From the NCBI GenBank assembly GCA_965223675.1, contig OZ245013.1:1054001-1118000 (forward strand): a DNA stretch of 64,000 bases. Direction: 5' to 3'. Of the stretch, positions 28,925 through 37,410 are shown piece by piece. The notes beneath the pieces are model-generated. The model searched no databases. It was not told the DNA's origin and saw only the letters and a program-made list of their open reading frames with translations. Positions within the stretch are counted from its first letter, which is position 1. Every line of letters begins with the position of its first letter. The position numbers and the translations under genes are program-made. This DNA is from JAGQKC01 sp965223675 (lineage in GTDB: Bacteria; Nitrospirota; Nitrospiria; Nitrospirales; UBA8639).

Positions 28925-30095
28925 TTCGAAGTCCTTTTAAGAATTGGTGAAACATATAGGCTGAATCATGAGGACCGGGTGAAGCTTCAGGATGATATTG
29001 TGTGGACATGATTGGCATATCTAATCCTATCATTCCTTCACAACACCCATCATTTAAGCTTCGATGAGTAATCTGCACACGGCCCCACTTCGTTTGAAAT
29101 ACCGAAAGATCTTCACTGCGGGATGTATCTGACTGAAGCGGGCCGACAGCAAAGTTGTGGTTTTGCGAGGTGATTTCTACCTTTCGAGACCGTAAGTCAA
29201 GAACGGGATGATTAGCTCCATGATGTCCAAACTTTAATTTATGTGCTTGCATTCCTAGGGCAAGTCCAAGAATCTGGTGGCCGAGACAAATGCCGAATAC
29301 AGGACGCCACCCCAACAACTTACGAACATTTTCCACGGCATACGGAACGGCTTCTGGATCACCTGGACCATTTGAAAGTAATATCCCATCTGGATTGAGA
29401 GACTTGACGACTTCAGCAGAAGTCGAGGCAGGAACGACCTCAATGTCACAACCGACATCAACTAATCGACGAAGAATATTTTGCTTCACGCCAAAATCAA
29501 ACACGACAACTTTATAGTTAGTTGATTTCTTCAGGTCATGTAATAATGAGTCACATGAGATTTCCGTTGGCCAAACTCCGGTTCCTTCTGTCCATTCATA
29601 CTTTTGAGAACAGGTCACTTCTGACACAAGATCGCGGCCGACAATCGACGGGAGTTGACGAGCTTTTTCCACTAAAACGTCACGATCCAAATTCACATGA
29701 GAAATAATCCCTGGCTGAGATCCATGATCTCGGAGATGTCGAGTCAACGCGCGGGTGTCAATTCCTTCGATTCCCACAATGTGATGATTCACCAGATAGT
29801 CGGGGAAAGATTGTTGCGATCTCCAATTACTAGAAGTAGCTGAAGCCTCACGGACAATAAACCCTTCGGCCCAGAGTCGCGAAGATTCACAATCCTCACT
29901 TGAAATGCCATAGTTGCCAATATGAGAACAGGTCATGACCACAATCTGTCCTTTATAGGAAGGGTCGGTTAGGATTTCTTGATACCCCGTCATTGCCGTA
30001 TTAAAGACCACTTCTCCCGACGTTTCTCCGGAATATCCGAGCGCTGTCCCTTTAAACACGGTTCCGTCAGTAAGTGCGAGTAGTGCTTTTTTCAT
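28911..30095 (-). CDS. carA: Carbamoyl-phosphate synthase small subunit CarA
   Basis: Glutamine amidotransferase subunit that feeds ammonia to CarB. 394 residues. The N-terminal domain starts ALLALTDGTVFKG, and the C-terminal class I amidotransferase has the catalytic Cys in FGICLGHQILGLALG and the HPE dyad in STQYHPEASPGPHD. It is separated from carB by sppA and the M48 gene, an unusual split of a pair that is normally adjacent. It lies 54 bp after the DUF4149 gene. Confidence 0.97.
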   Translation of the reverse strand: MKKALLALTDGTVFKGTALGYSGETSGEVVFNTAMTGYQEILTDPSYKGQIVVMTCSHIGNYGISSEDCESSRLWAEGFIVREASATSSNWRSQQSFPDYLVNHHIVGIEGIDTRALTRHLRDHGSQPGIISHVNLDRDVLVEKARQLPSIVGRDLVSEVTCSQKYEWTEGTGVWPTEISCDSLLHDLKKSTNYKVVVFDFGVKQNILRRLVDVGCDIEVVPASTSAEVVKSLNPDGILLSNGPGDPEAVPYAVENVRKLLGWRPVFGICLGHQILGLALGMQAHKLKFGHHGANHPVLDLRSRKVEITSQNHNFAVGPLQSDTSRSEDLSVFQTKWGRVQITHRSLNDGCCEGMIGLDMPIMSTQYHPEASPGPHDSAYMFHQFLKGLRNAQV

Positions 30096-30149
30096 GATGA
30101 AATGGTGTCTTGAACAATCTGTGATGTTGTAGGCTTCCGGTACCTGTTC

Positions 30150-30677
30150 TCAAGAAATCTGAGACGATAAAAGTCCACGACGAAGTTTGGAAACAAGCAA
30201 TCCTGTAGCCAATGCCACATTCACTAAATGGAGCGCTCTGACAATCATGTGCATGCGAAAAAACTGATCGTAGGCAGCCTTCTTCTCGATGTCAGCCACG
30301 GCTTCAAAGGCTTGCTCCTGCAGGACAATCGCTTGAGGCCCCAAGACTCCCATGATGAGACCTGTCGTGAGAGCCATTCCCATAAGCAAGAGAACTTCAA
30401 CTCGGGTAACAGGGAAAAGTATCAGAGAGGAATGATTCTGTTGCCAATATCGGAGACCGACCATACAGAGTAGGAACAAGAGAATGCCGAGAGTGAGAAA
30501 ACTATAGCCATCAAAGACTCGACGTAAAAAACGACCGGCGGGTTCCATCCCAAATGAATTAAACACGGCTGGAATCACCACGGCAATGATCATGAACAGA
30601 CCGCCTATCCAAATCATCAACCCCAAGACTTCGCAAAAATACCCAATACGTTGCCACCGATGTTTTTTCGCCTCCAC
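30150..30677 (-). CDS. DUF4149 (TMEM205-like) membrane protein
   Basis: 175 residues with four hydrophobic segments (about 14-38, 55-72, 88-110, 145-163). Family features are EVLGLMIWIGGLFMI, the GRFLRRVFDGYS loop, and a C-terminal RMHMIVRALHLVNV helix. No function is established for bacterial members. The gene is 3 bp downstream of pyrC and 54 bp upstream of carA, so it is transcribed within the pyrimidine run. Confidence 0.8.
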   Translation of the reverse strand: MEAKKHRWQRIGYFCEVLGLMIWIGGLFMIIAVVIPAVFNSFGMEPAGRFLRRVFDGYSFLTLGILLFLLCMVGLRYWQQNHSSLILFPVTRVEVLLLMGMALTTGLIMGVLGPQAIVLQEQAFEAVADIEKKAAYDQFFRMHMIVRALHLVNVALATGLLVSKLRRGLLSSQIS

Positions 30678-30680
30678 AAT

Positions 30681-31967
30681 TCACTCGGCCTCATAGACAA
30701 CCTTGCCACCCATGATTGTCTTGACCACTTTCCCTTTTACGTTCCAGCCGCCAAATGGGGTATTCCGACTTTTTGAATTGAACTGTGACGGATCCACAAC
30801 CCATGCACGAGCAGGATCAAACAGCACGACATCAGCATGACTTCCAACTTCTAATGTGCCTGCCTTTAGGCTAAAGACTTTAGCGGGAGCACTCGTGAGT
30901 TTTTCGATGGCACGTTCAAGAGTCAAAACACCTTCATCGACTAATGCTAGGGTTAATGGCAATGCCGTTTCAAACCCTACGATACCAAACGGCGCTTTAT
31001 CAAATTCCATTTGCTTTTCTTGTGCCGCATGTGGGGCATGGTCCGTTGCGATCGTATCAATCGTTCCATCGGCCAACCCTTCCTTGAGCGCTTCAACATC
31101 AGCACTCGAACGAAGAGGTGGATTCATCTTCGCATTGGCATCAAACGCTCGTGCGGCTTCATCAGTCAGGGAAAAATGATGAGGACACACCTCAGCGGTT
31201 ACTGGAATGCCATTTGCCTTGGCTTGGCGTGTCAGGCGAACCGATCCTGCTGTACTCAAGTGTGCCAAATGGAGTCGTGCGCCGGTCAATTCCGCCAAGG
31301 CAATATTTCGTGCCACCATCACGTCTTCGGAGGCATTCGGAATGCCGGGCATGCCCAGCTCTGTCGAGACAAAACCCTCATTCATGCATCCGCCATCAGA
31401 AAGATGCAGACATTCACAATGATCTACAACCGGAAGATCAAACGCCTGGGCATATTCCATCGCTCGTCGCATAACTTGGCTGTTCATGACAGGTCGCCCA
31501 TCATCGGAAATCGCCACACAGCCGGCTGCAAACAAATCTCCAATCTCAGCAAGTTCTGCCCCCTCCGACCCCTTCGTAATAGCGCCAATAGGAAAGACGC
31601 GGGCGTTTCCGGCTTGCTTGGCCTTACTCAAGATGAACTCAGTCACGGCCTGATTATCATTCACAGGACTCGTATTGGGCATGCAACAGACTGAAGTAAA
31701 TCCTCCCGCCACGGCGGAAGCTGTTCCCGTCTCAATCGTTTCTTTATACTCAAATCCTGGCTCGCGTAAATGCGCGTGAAGATCCACAAAGCCAGGCGTT
31801 ACGACTAATCCCTTTGCATGAATCACCGTGAAATCAGAAGTATCGTTTTTCGAATCACCAAGGTTTTCTCCTACGGCTTGAATTTTGCCATGGCTTATCA
31901 AGACATCCCCTATACTGTGATATCGACCAGGATCAATGATTGTTCCACCCTGAATCAGCATATTCAT
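30681..31967 (-). CDS. pyrC: Dihydroorotase PyrC (class I)
   Basis: Closes carbamoyl-aspartate to dihydroorotate. 428 residues, the long class I form. Metal-site residues are visible in FVDLHAHLREPG, in DHCEC and HLAHLSTAGSV, and in IATDHAPH. The C-terminal FGGWNVKGKV stretch is typical. It follows pyrB by 43 bp and precedes the DUF4149 gene by 3 bp. Confidence 0.97.
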   Translation of the reverse strand: MNMLIQGGTIIDPGRYHSIGDVLISHGKIQAVGENLGDSKNDTSDFTVIHAKGLVVTPGFVDLHAHLREPGFEYKETIETGTASAVAGGFTSVCCMPNTSPVNDNQAVTEFILSKAKQAGNARVFPIGAITKGSEGAELAEIGDLFAAGCVAISDDGRPVMNSQVMRRAMEYAQAFDLPVVDHCECLHLSDGGCMNEGFVSTELGMPGIPNASEDVMVARNIALAELTGARLHLAHLSTAGSVRLTRQAKANGIPVTAEVCPHHFSLTDEAARAFDANAKMNPPLRSSADVEALKEGLADGTIDTIATDHAPHAAQEKQMEFDKAPFGIVGFETALPLTLALVDEGVLTLERAIEKLTSAPAKVFSLKAGTLEVGSHADVVLFDPARAWVVDPSQFNSKSRNTPFGGWNVKGKVVKTIMGGKVVYEAE

Positions 31968-32010
31968 GACAACTACTTGCCTTTCACTTGTTTGTCTTAC
32001 TTCTAAACTC

Positions 32011-32937
32011 TTACGTCTGTCCCGACCCTGAGAGTAAATACATCAAGCCCATTCGAACAGCCACGCCATTAGCCACTTGATTGAGAATGACGGCTGACTG
32101 ACTATCAGCGATTTCCGGATCGATTTCCACGCCTCGATTGAGCGGACCCGGATGCATAACCATGACATCAGGCTTTGCACGATTCAATCGATTCCTTGTT
32201 AGGCAGTATAAGCGAGCATATTCTCGAATACTGGGAAATAAAGCCCGCCCAAGCCGTTCTAATTGCAGTCGTAACATGATGATCACATCTGCTCCCTCTA
32301 ATCCTTCATCCAAGCTCGAATAGACCGTCACCCCAAGACGATGAAGATGAAGAGGTATCATCGTCGGCGGCGCGACGACCCGCACATTGGCGCCCAATTT
32401 CGTCAGAGCATAGATATTGGAACGGGCTACCCGACTATGGGCAATGTCTCCAACGATGGTCACAGTCTGCCCTTGAATATCTTGCTTGCGTTCTTTAATC
32501 GTAAAAAGATCCAAAAGTGCCTGCGTGGGATGTTCATGCCAACCGTCTCCAGCGTTAATGACTGAAGATCGTACGCCTCTGGCCAACGTTTCGGCTGCTC
32601 CGGAAGACGAATGCCGAAGCACAATGATATCAGCTTGCATGGATTCAATATTCCTTGCCGTATCAAGTAAGGTTTCGCCTTTGACAATGCTACTCGTCGA
32701 TGGAGAAAAGTTAATGACGTCGGCGCTTAAACGTTTCGCGGCTAATTCAAAAGAGGTGCGGGTGCGGGTACTGGGTTCAAAAAATAAATTGACGACGGTT
32801 TTACCCCGTAAAGCCGGCACTTTTTTTATCTCACGTCCACTGACCTCTTTAAATGACTCTGCCGTCTCCAAGATCAAACGAATTTCGTCAGGTGTGAGTG
32901 AAGACAGGCCAAGTAAATCTTTACTTTTCATCCCCAT
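32011..32937 (-). CDS. pyrB: Aspartate carbamoyltransferase catalytic subunit PyrB
   Basis: Joins carbamoyl phosphate and aspartate. 308 residues. The carbamoyl-phosphate site is FEPSTRTRTSFELAAKRL, and HPTQAL and MHPGPLNRGVE are also present. No pyrI gene is adjacent, so regulation by PyrR attenuation rather than by the E. coli-type regulatory chain is likely. It follows pyrR by 14 bp and precedes pyrC by 43 bp. Confidence 0.97.
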   Translation of the reverse strand: MGMKSKDLLGLSSLTPDEIRLILETAESFKEVSGREIKKVPALRGKTVVNLFFEPSTRTRTSFELAAKRLSADVINFSPSTSSIVKGETLLDTARNIESMQADIIVLRHSSSGAAETLARGVRSSVINAGDGWHEHPTQALLDLFTIKERKQDIQGQTVTIVGDIAHSRVARSNIYALTKLGANVRVVAPPTMIPLHLHRLGVTVYSSLDEGLEGADVIIMLRLQLERLGRALFPSIREYARLYCLTRNRLNRAKPDVMVMHPGPLNRGVEIDPEIADSQSAVILNQVANGVAVRMGLMYLLSGSGQT

Positions 32938-32951
32938 AGAAAAGCACCTGA

Positions 32952-33500
32952 TTACAGAGATAATATAGACACGCGGTCTTCTTGACCTAACTCCTCGAGA
33001 AACACTCGTACCTCTTCATCTTCAGAAGTCGGGACACTTTTGCCAACATAATTAGCACGAATTGGTAACTGGCGGTGCCCCCGATCCACTAACACGGCCA
33101 GTTGAATTTCAGCGGGTCTTCCTAAATCACTCAATGCATCCATCGCTGCTCGAATGGTTCTTCCTGTAAATAACACGTCATCGACGAGTACGATTCGCAT
33201 GTCAGAAATATGAAAGGGAATCAATGTTTTTTTTATCACTGGCTGATCGCGTCGAGTGGAAAGATCGTCACGATAGAGCGTGATATCTAATTCTCCTGTT
33301 GGCACATCACTTTGCTCAATTTGTTGAATACGATTCACGAGCCGTTGCGCTAAATACACCCCCCCCGTACGAATCCCAACGAGTGCCAATCCCTGTGCGC
33401 CTTTATTACGCTCTAATATTTCATGGCTAATTCGAGTCAAGGCTCGCCCCATTTCTTGTTGATCCATCAAAACTCGTTCATGTTGAGAGGAAGTAGACAT
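32952..33500 (-). CDS. pyrR: Pyrimidine regulator / uracil phosphoribosyltransferase PyrR
   Basis: UMP-responsive RNA-binding attenuation protein with uracil phosphoribosyltransferase activity. 182 residues, the family length. The PRPP-binding loop is VLVDDVLFTGRTIRAAMDAL, followed by the VLVDRGHRQLPIRANYVGKSVPT stretch characteristic of PyrR. It is the first gene after an attenuator with a PyrR-type loop, so it very probably controls itself and the rest of the run. Confidence 0.97.
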   Translation of the reverse strand: MSTSSQHERVLMDQQEMGRALTRISHEILERNKGAQGLALVGIRTGGVYLAQRLVNRIQQIEQSDVPTGELDITLYRDDLSTRRDQPVIKKTLIPFHISDMRIVLVDDVLFTGRTIRAAMDALSDLGRPAEIQLAVLVDRGHRQLPIRANYVGKSVPTSEDEEVRVFLEELGQEDRVSILSL

Positions 33501-33515
33501 CTAGGTCCGTAAGGC

Positions 33516-33551
33516 AAAAAAAAACCTCCCCATGCACATCATGAGAAGGTT
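33516..33551 (-). terminator. Intrinsic terminator of the pyr leader attenuator
   Basis: On the minus strand AACCTTC pairs with GGGAGGTT (one G-U pair) around a loop with ATGATGTGCATG, and nine T's follow. It ends 16 bases before the pyrR start, so it would stop transcription before the operon when the upstream PyrR hairpin forms. Confidence 0.85.
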
Positions 33552-33597
33552 TCTGTCAGCTAATTGGGCAAGTGGCCCACAAGTTTTTTGGCTCCTT

Positions 33598-33617
33598 ACT
33601 CACCTCACAGGATGAGT
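33598..33617 (-). promoter_or_regulatory. PyrR-binding hairpin (anti-antiterminator) in the pyr leader
   Basis: On the minus strand the stem ACTCA/TGAGT encloses a loop TCCTGTGAGG, matching the PyrR consensus UCCNGNGAGG. The loop sits 5' of the terminator, as expected for UMP-dependent attenuation. The antiterminator would pair leader sequence between the two hairpins (about 33552-33597). Binding is inferred from consensus and position. Confidence 0.75.
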
Positions 33618-33725
33618 GTTAAAGGTTACTGTATCCTATTCATCAGAAGGACGGCTGTCAAGAAAAGAGGTGCATGGGTAAACGTATCTAGGTATCTAGG
33701 AATTGTTCCCTTTTTCTGACCTTGC

Positions 33726-34496
33726 TCAGTGTTTTTGGAGTACATACACCATAAGGTCTTGATAAACCTTGGCTTTTGGCAATATAGCTTGATGAAGTCG
33801 AAACGTTGGCAGATTTTGAACATACTCTGCATATAAAACATTCAATCGCAACTGTCTGGCCAGGTTTTCCAATGCTGGAATTCCGGACAAAACGACGATC
33901 CCGCCTTTCGTTAACGTCCTCACCACAGTCGCTATTGTTTTCTCGAGCGTTGCCAACTTATCAAACTGCTCAAATGGAACCCAAAAGTACATGAGTTCAT
34001 ACGATTGTTGAAGTGTTGCTTGAATATTGTGTAGATAGGATAAAAACTTTATCGTCTTGAGCTGGTCCCACTTCTGAGTCCGGGCGCACTGATTCCAAAG
34101 AGCTTGAGCTTGCTTCTGAGCCAAGTTATCCCATCGATATAACACGGTATAGTTCTTCTCAGAATCCGATCGAATACAGGCATGGAGAGCCGCATCACAT
34201 CCAGCAATTAGGATACGACCAGCAGATTTCACGATTGTCTGCAAAAGCGAGTTTTCCTCTGCAAGATCATCCACGTAGTCAAATAGAAACGGTTGACTTT
34301 CTCTCTCAGTAATTTCTCTTCCGTCGTCTGGATACAACAAGACCGCAGAATAAGCTTCTACAGGACTGATTTGTGGGGCTCCGTTTGGAAATAATGAACG
34401 CCAAGAAAGCATGGTAGCTGGAAATTCAGGGGATTCAGAGAATGTCGAGAGATTCCAAACATCATTTATTGGCAATTCGACTTGCCGGGACCTCAT
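33726..34496 (-). CDS. Unrecognised protein with a Rossmann methyltransferase-like core
   Basis: 256 residues, no family identified. The central part looks like a degenerate class I methyltransferase: a motif I-like strand and turn (GRILIAGCDAALHAC, without the GxGxG), a YELMYFWVPFEQFDK strand, and a late TKGGIVVLSGIPALE strand. The SAM-binding glycines are poor, so activity is doubtful. It overlaps the upstream gene by 35 bp on the same strand, so the two probably work together. The downstream gap to the pyr leader is about 120 bp. Confidence 0.55.
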   Translation of the reverse strand: MRSRQVELPINDVWNLSTFSESPEFPATMLSWRSLFPNGAPQISPVEAYSAVLLYPDDGREITERESQPFLFDYVDDLAEENSLLQTIVKSAGRILIAGCDAALHACIRSDSEKNYTVLYRWDNLAQKQAQALWNQCARTQKWDQLKTIKFLSYLHNIQATLQQSYELMYFWVPFEQFDKLATLEKTIATVVRTLTKGGIVVLSGIPALENLARQLRLNVLYAEYVQNLPTFRLHQAILPKAKVYQDLMVYVLQKH

Positions 34497-35508
34497 CTTG
34501 AAGTATCAGGCTCTTGCCATTGGTCGTCACACTTCTCCCGCATGGAGGTAGGCTTCTGGGCTTAGGACTAAAAAATGAAAGACCAGTTGGGTCATTCGCG
34601 AGGGTCGCTTTGATCATCTTTCCTTGCGAAATCGTTACTCCAAGGTAATTTTTAGGATCAAAGTACCGTAGTGGAGGATAAGACGAAGGCAACCACGTGA
34701 CTTTATCTGCGTGACTTGGGTCCAAGAATATTCTCAAAGGATCAATGCCGTTTTCTGTGGAAGGTGTGAAAAACTGGCTGAAAAGACGAAACGCTCCTTC
34801 AGATGGATATGGCGGGATACCTCGATATTGTAAAGGTAGAGAATCGATTGGATTTTGATCATCATAGAGGCCCCGGATTAACTCAAACGTCGCGCTCCCT
34901 GTTCCTGGTAACAAAGAGAGAAAGAGCTCGACGACCGGAAGATAATCAATTCGCTCCCAATGCATTGCGGTCATACAGGACATAAATGTGGCTTGATCGA
35001 ATCGGCCATTTTCCAGAATGTAAAACACATCCTTTCGTTGGCGAATTGTCGCTTGTCCTGATGAGTCAATCACCACATCTTCATCTTTATAAAAAAATCG
35101 AATTTGCTCAAGCGAGACATTCATCGCGCGAGCCGCCATGTTTCGAAGATCATCTTTGGTGATCGTTTCCCATCCAGGCCTGGTGGATAAGTTTAAATGC
35201 GTTTCATAAACAAGTTTTCCAGGTTTTATTCCAACCCATTGCCCCCAATCTAATTGCAGGCGGGCGGACACAAACTGATCCTGCCCCTGAGCATTCCGTG
35301 TCCATTCGCATTCATGAAGTGGATGTCCTTCAGGATCAGTCAGAAGGACTCGCCGACCAGTCGATCCATAAAAAATCAAATGACCACTCGGTTGGGTTTG
35401 AACATACCCTCCAGCACCGATAAAGTCTTTTGCATAGGCCTGATTGCCTGAGAGGACAAAATTATCATGCCGTCCAAGAATAGAGGCGATAACTGAAGTG
35501 TGTTCCAT
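34462..35508 (-). CDS. Unrecognised 348-residue protein
   Basis: No family recognised and no signal peptide or membrane segment seen. The N-terminal part is beta-rich with short strands (GHLIFYGSTGRRVLLTD), a Trp-rich segment (LDWGQWVGI) follows, and the middle is helical. The last ~60 residues are basic and proline-rich (FFSPKPRSLPPCGRS). Its 3' end overlaps the next gene by 35 bp. It is separated from proA by 126 bp that hold the 7-bp-period repeat. Amino acid use looks like ordinary host coding sequence. Confidence 0.5.
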   Translation of the reverse strand: MEHTSVIASILGRHDNFVLSGNQAYAKDFIGAGGYVQTQPSGHLIFYGSTGRRVLLTDPEGHPLHECEWTRNAQGQDQFVSARLQLDWGQWVGIKPGKLVYETHLNLSTRPGWETITKDDLRNMAARAMNVSLEQIRFFYKDEDVVIDSSGQATIRQRKDVFYILENGRFDQATFMSCMTAMHWERIDYLPVVELFLSLLPGTGSATFELIRGLYDDQNPIDSLPLQYRGIPPYPSEGAFRLFSQFFTPSTENGIDPLRIFLDPSHADKVTWLPSSYPPLRYFDPKNYLGVTISQGKMIKATLANDPTGLSFFSPKPRSLPPCGRSVTTNGKSLILQDEVPASRIANK

Positions 35509-35585
35509 CGGTGGCGGAATCTTTAAGTGGAATAGAGGTCAACAACAATACGGTAGGTTATAGCAGGAAGAACTTGAGAAGAGCT

Positions 35586-35634
35586 ACGAGAAACGATGTA
35601 CGAACGACAAGATACGAACCACGAGCGAGGAGTC
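35586..35634. repeat. 7-bp-period repeat (ACGANNN) x 7
   Basis: Seven consecutive heptads with the pattern ACGANNN, two of them changed (ACAA and AGGA), start at 35586, 35593, 35600, 35607, 35614, 35621 and 35628. The array ends at the base before the proA stop codon. The last three bases of each heptad vary freely, so this is a phased motif rather than a simple tandem repeat. Confidence 0.75.
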
Positions 35635-36978
35635 TTACTCCCGAATTTGCCCAGAACCATAGACGACATACTTGGAACAGGTTAAATCCTCTAAACCCAT
35701 CGGTCCTCTGGCATGTAACCGTGTCGTACTGATTCCCATTTCCGCACCAAGACCAAACTCGTACCCATCGTTAAGCCGAGTAGACGCGTTAATCATGACC
35801 GCGCTGGCATCGACTTGTCGAAGAAACCGGAGCCCACGATTGTAATCATTCGTTAAAATAGATTCAGTGTGTCTGGAGCCGTAGGTCTCAATATGTTCCA
35901 TGGCCTGTTCCATATCTTTGACGACCCTGACTGCTAGCACGAGCGATAAAAATTCTTTGCCAAAATCATCATCTTGAGCCGGTTTGGCTTCAGGTATCAC
36001 ACTGCAGGTTTTTGGACACCCGCGGATTTCCACACCAGCGTCGACGAGCTGTTTACCAAGAGGGCCTAAAAAGCTTTTGGAAATTTTTTCATGTACGAGC
36101 AAACATTCTAATGTATTACAAGTCGAAGGTCGTTGAACTTTGGCGTTGAAAGCAATTTTCTGCGCTTCTACAAGATCTGCATCAGCGTCGACATAAATAT
36201 GACAGATGCCTGCATCATGTTTGATTACCGGAATCGTAGAATGGGAAGTCACGGTTTTCATCAAAGACTCCCCTCCCCGAGGAATGATCAAATCCACGTA
36301 CCGATCACTCTTTAGAAGTTCGAGTACGACTTCTCTGTCAGGTCGGTTGATAAACGAAATCGCTCCTTCCGGAATCTCAGCCTTTTCTGCTGCTTCGCAC
36401 AAAACCTTGGCAATGGCCGTATTGGAATGAATGGCCTCAGATCCGCCACGTAACACACAGACGTTTCCAGATTTTAAACACAAAGCTGCTGCATCTGCCG
36501 TGACATTGGGACGAGATTCATAGATGATCCCAATCACTCCGATTGGCACTCGCACTCGTCCCACCTTCATACCATTAGGGCGTTGCCACATGCCCAACGA
36601 TTCACCCACAGGATCGCGTAAGGCAACAATTTCGCGAATCTGCTTAGCCATTCCGGCAACGCGATCAGGAGTTAACTTTAAACGGTCGGCCATTGCGGCC
36701 CGTGAGGGATCATCTCCAAAGCTCACGAGGTCTTCTTCGTTGGCCTCAAGAATAGCGTCGGTAGCGTCTTCAAGGCCCTCGGCCATAGCCTCTAAGGCTT
36801 TATTTTTTGCCGAGGCTGTTAAAATACTCAGCGGCCGAGCGGCTGCACGTGCAGTCGTTAATAAATTAGTTAAATACTCTTCATTACTAAGCGGCTCTTC
36901 TTCAACTTCTGGCGCATCAGCTTCAATGACTTCTGAATCTTGCCCTTCAGAAATTTCAAGTTTTTCTTCAGATTTCAT
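35635..36978 (-). CDS. proA: Gamma-glutamyl phosphate reductase ProA
   Basis: NADPH enzyme that reduces glutamyl-5-phosphate in proline synthesis. 447 residues. The first ~30 form an unusual acidic extension (SEGQDSEVIEADAPEVEEEP) before the normal start LTNLLTTARAA. The active-site Cys is in RPSTCNTLECLLVHEK, and EAIHSNTAI and LDxGYEFGLGAEMGIST stretches are present. No proB is adjacent. The acidic tail may be a start-choice artefact or a lineage addition. Confidence 0.95.
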   Translation of the reverse strand: MKSEEKLEISEGQDSEVIEADAPEVEEEPLSNEEYLTNLLTTARAAARPLSILTASAKNKALEAMAEGLEDATDAILEANEEDLVSFGDDPSRAAMADRLKLTPDRVAGMAKQIREIVALRDPVGESLGMWQRPNGMKVGRVRVPIGVIGIIYESRPNVTADAAALCLKSGNVCVLRGGSEAIHSNTAIAKVLCEAAEKAEIPEGAISFINRPDREVVLELLKSDRYVDLIIPRGGESLMKTVTSHSTIPVIKHDAGICHIYVDADADLVEAQKIAFNAKVQRPSTCNTLECLLVHEKISKSFLGPLGKQLVDAGVEIRGCPKTCSVIPEAKPAQDDDFGKEFLSLVLAVRVVKDMEQAMEHIETYGSRHTESILTNDYNRGLRFLRQVDASAVMINASTRLNDGYEFGLGAEMGISTTRLHARGPMGLEDLTCSKYVVYGSGQIRE

Positions 36979-37237
36979 ATTGCTCTGTCCAGTCCTTATG
37001 TTTTCTTTGATTATTCAATGTATTTTGACCGATTTGAGAATACCGCGGGGTACGAAGAATCGTCAAGCAGAGAAGGGCTTCCAAAATATCGGCAAACTAT
37101 AAGCTCTTATGATCTTCGGGTTCTATAATTCTCAAGATTTTGATGCTTGATTTTGCGCAAACAATCCTGCATATTACCTAGCAGCTTTTAACAACACGGC
37201 CAATTCTTCATTTCCCTTTCAATTTGAAACTCTTCGT

Positions 37238-37313
37238 GCCGAGGTAGCTCAGTTGGCAGAGCACAGCCCTGAAAAGGCTGGTGTCGACAGTTCGATTCTG
37301 TCCCTCGGCACCA
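37238..37313 (+). tRNA. tRNA-Phe (anticodon GAA), CCA encoded
   Basis: Full cloverleaf: acceptor GCCGAGG/CCTCGGC, D-arm with AGCTCAGTTGGCAGAGC, anticodon arm CAGCC-CTGAAAA-GGCTG (anticodon GAA), and T-arm with GTTCGATTC. The discriminator A and CCA are encoded. Bases 37269-37313 form the left copy of a direct repeat that recurs at 39841. Confidence 0.97.
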
Positions 37314-37314
37314 T
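37269..37314 (+). repeat. 46-bp direct repeat, left copy (tRNA-Phe 3' part, attL/attB-like)
   Basis: Runs from the anticodon loop through the encoded CCA plus one T. It is identical base for base to 39841-39886. This is the signature of tyrosine-recombinase integration at a tRNA 3' end, which keeps the gene intact on one side. Confidence 0.85.
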
Positions 37315-37355
37315 ATTTCTCAATCACTTGCGCAGGAACCTTAATAGAAATTACC

Positions 37356-37374
37356 GATGGATGCCGGCATCCAC
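37356..37374. repeat. 19-bp palindromic repeat, copy 1
   Basis: GATGGATGCCGGCATCCAC, with an inner perfect palindrome TGGATGCCGGCATCCA. The same 19 bases occur at 39736-39754. Together the two flank the IS and the two-TM gene, inside the tRNA repeats. Confidence 0.6.
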
Positions 37375-37410
37375 CTAATGTTGTGCCAAACACAGGGCAG
37401 AGCTATTGTC

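Noticed and set aside
31011..31694. 227-residue frame antisense to pyrC
   Set aside because: It is a shadow of the strongly conserved dihydroorotase frame.
35586..35634. CRISPR array
   Set aside because: The unit is 7 bp with no spacers of 25-40 bp and no cas genes.
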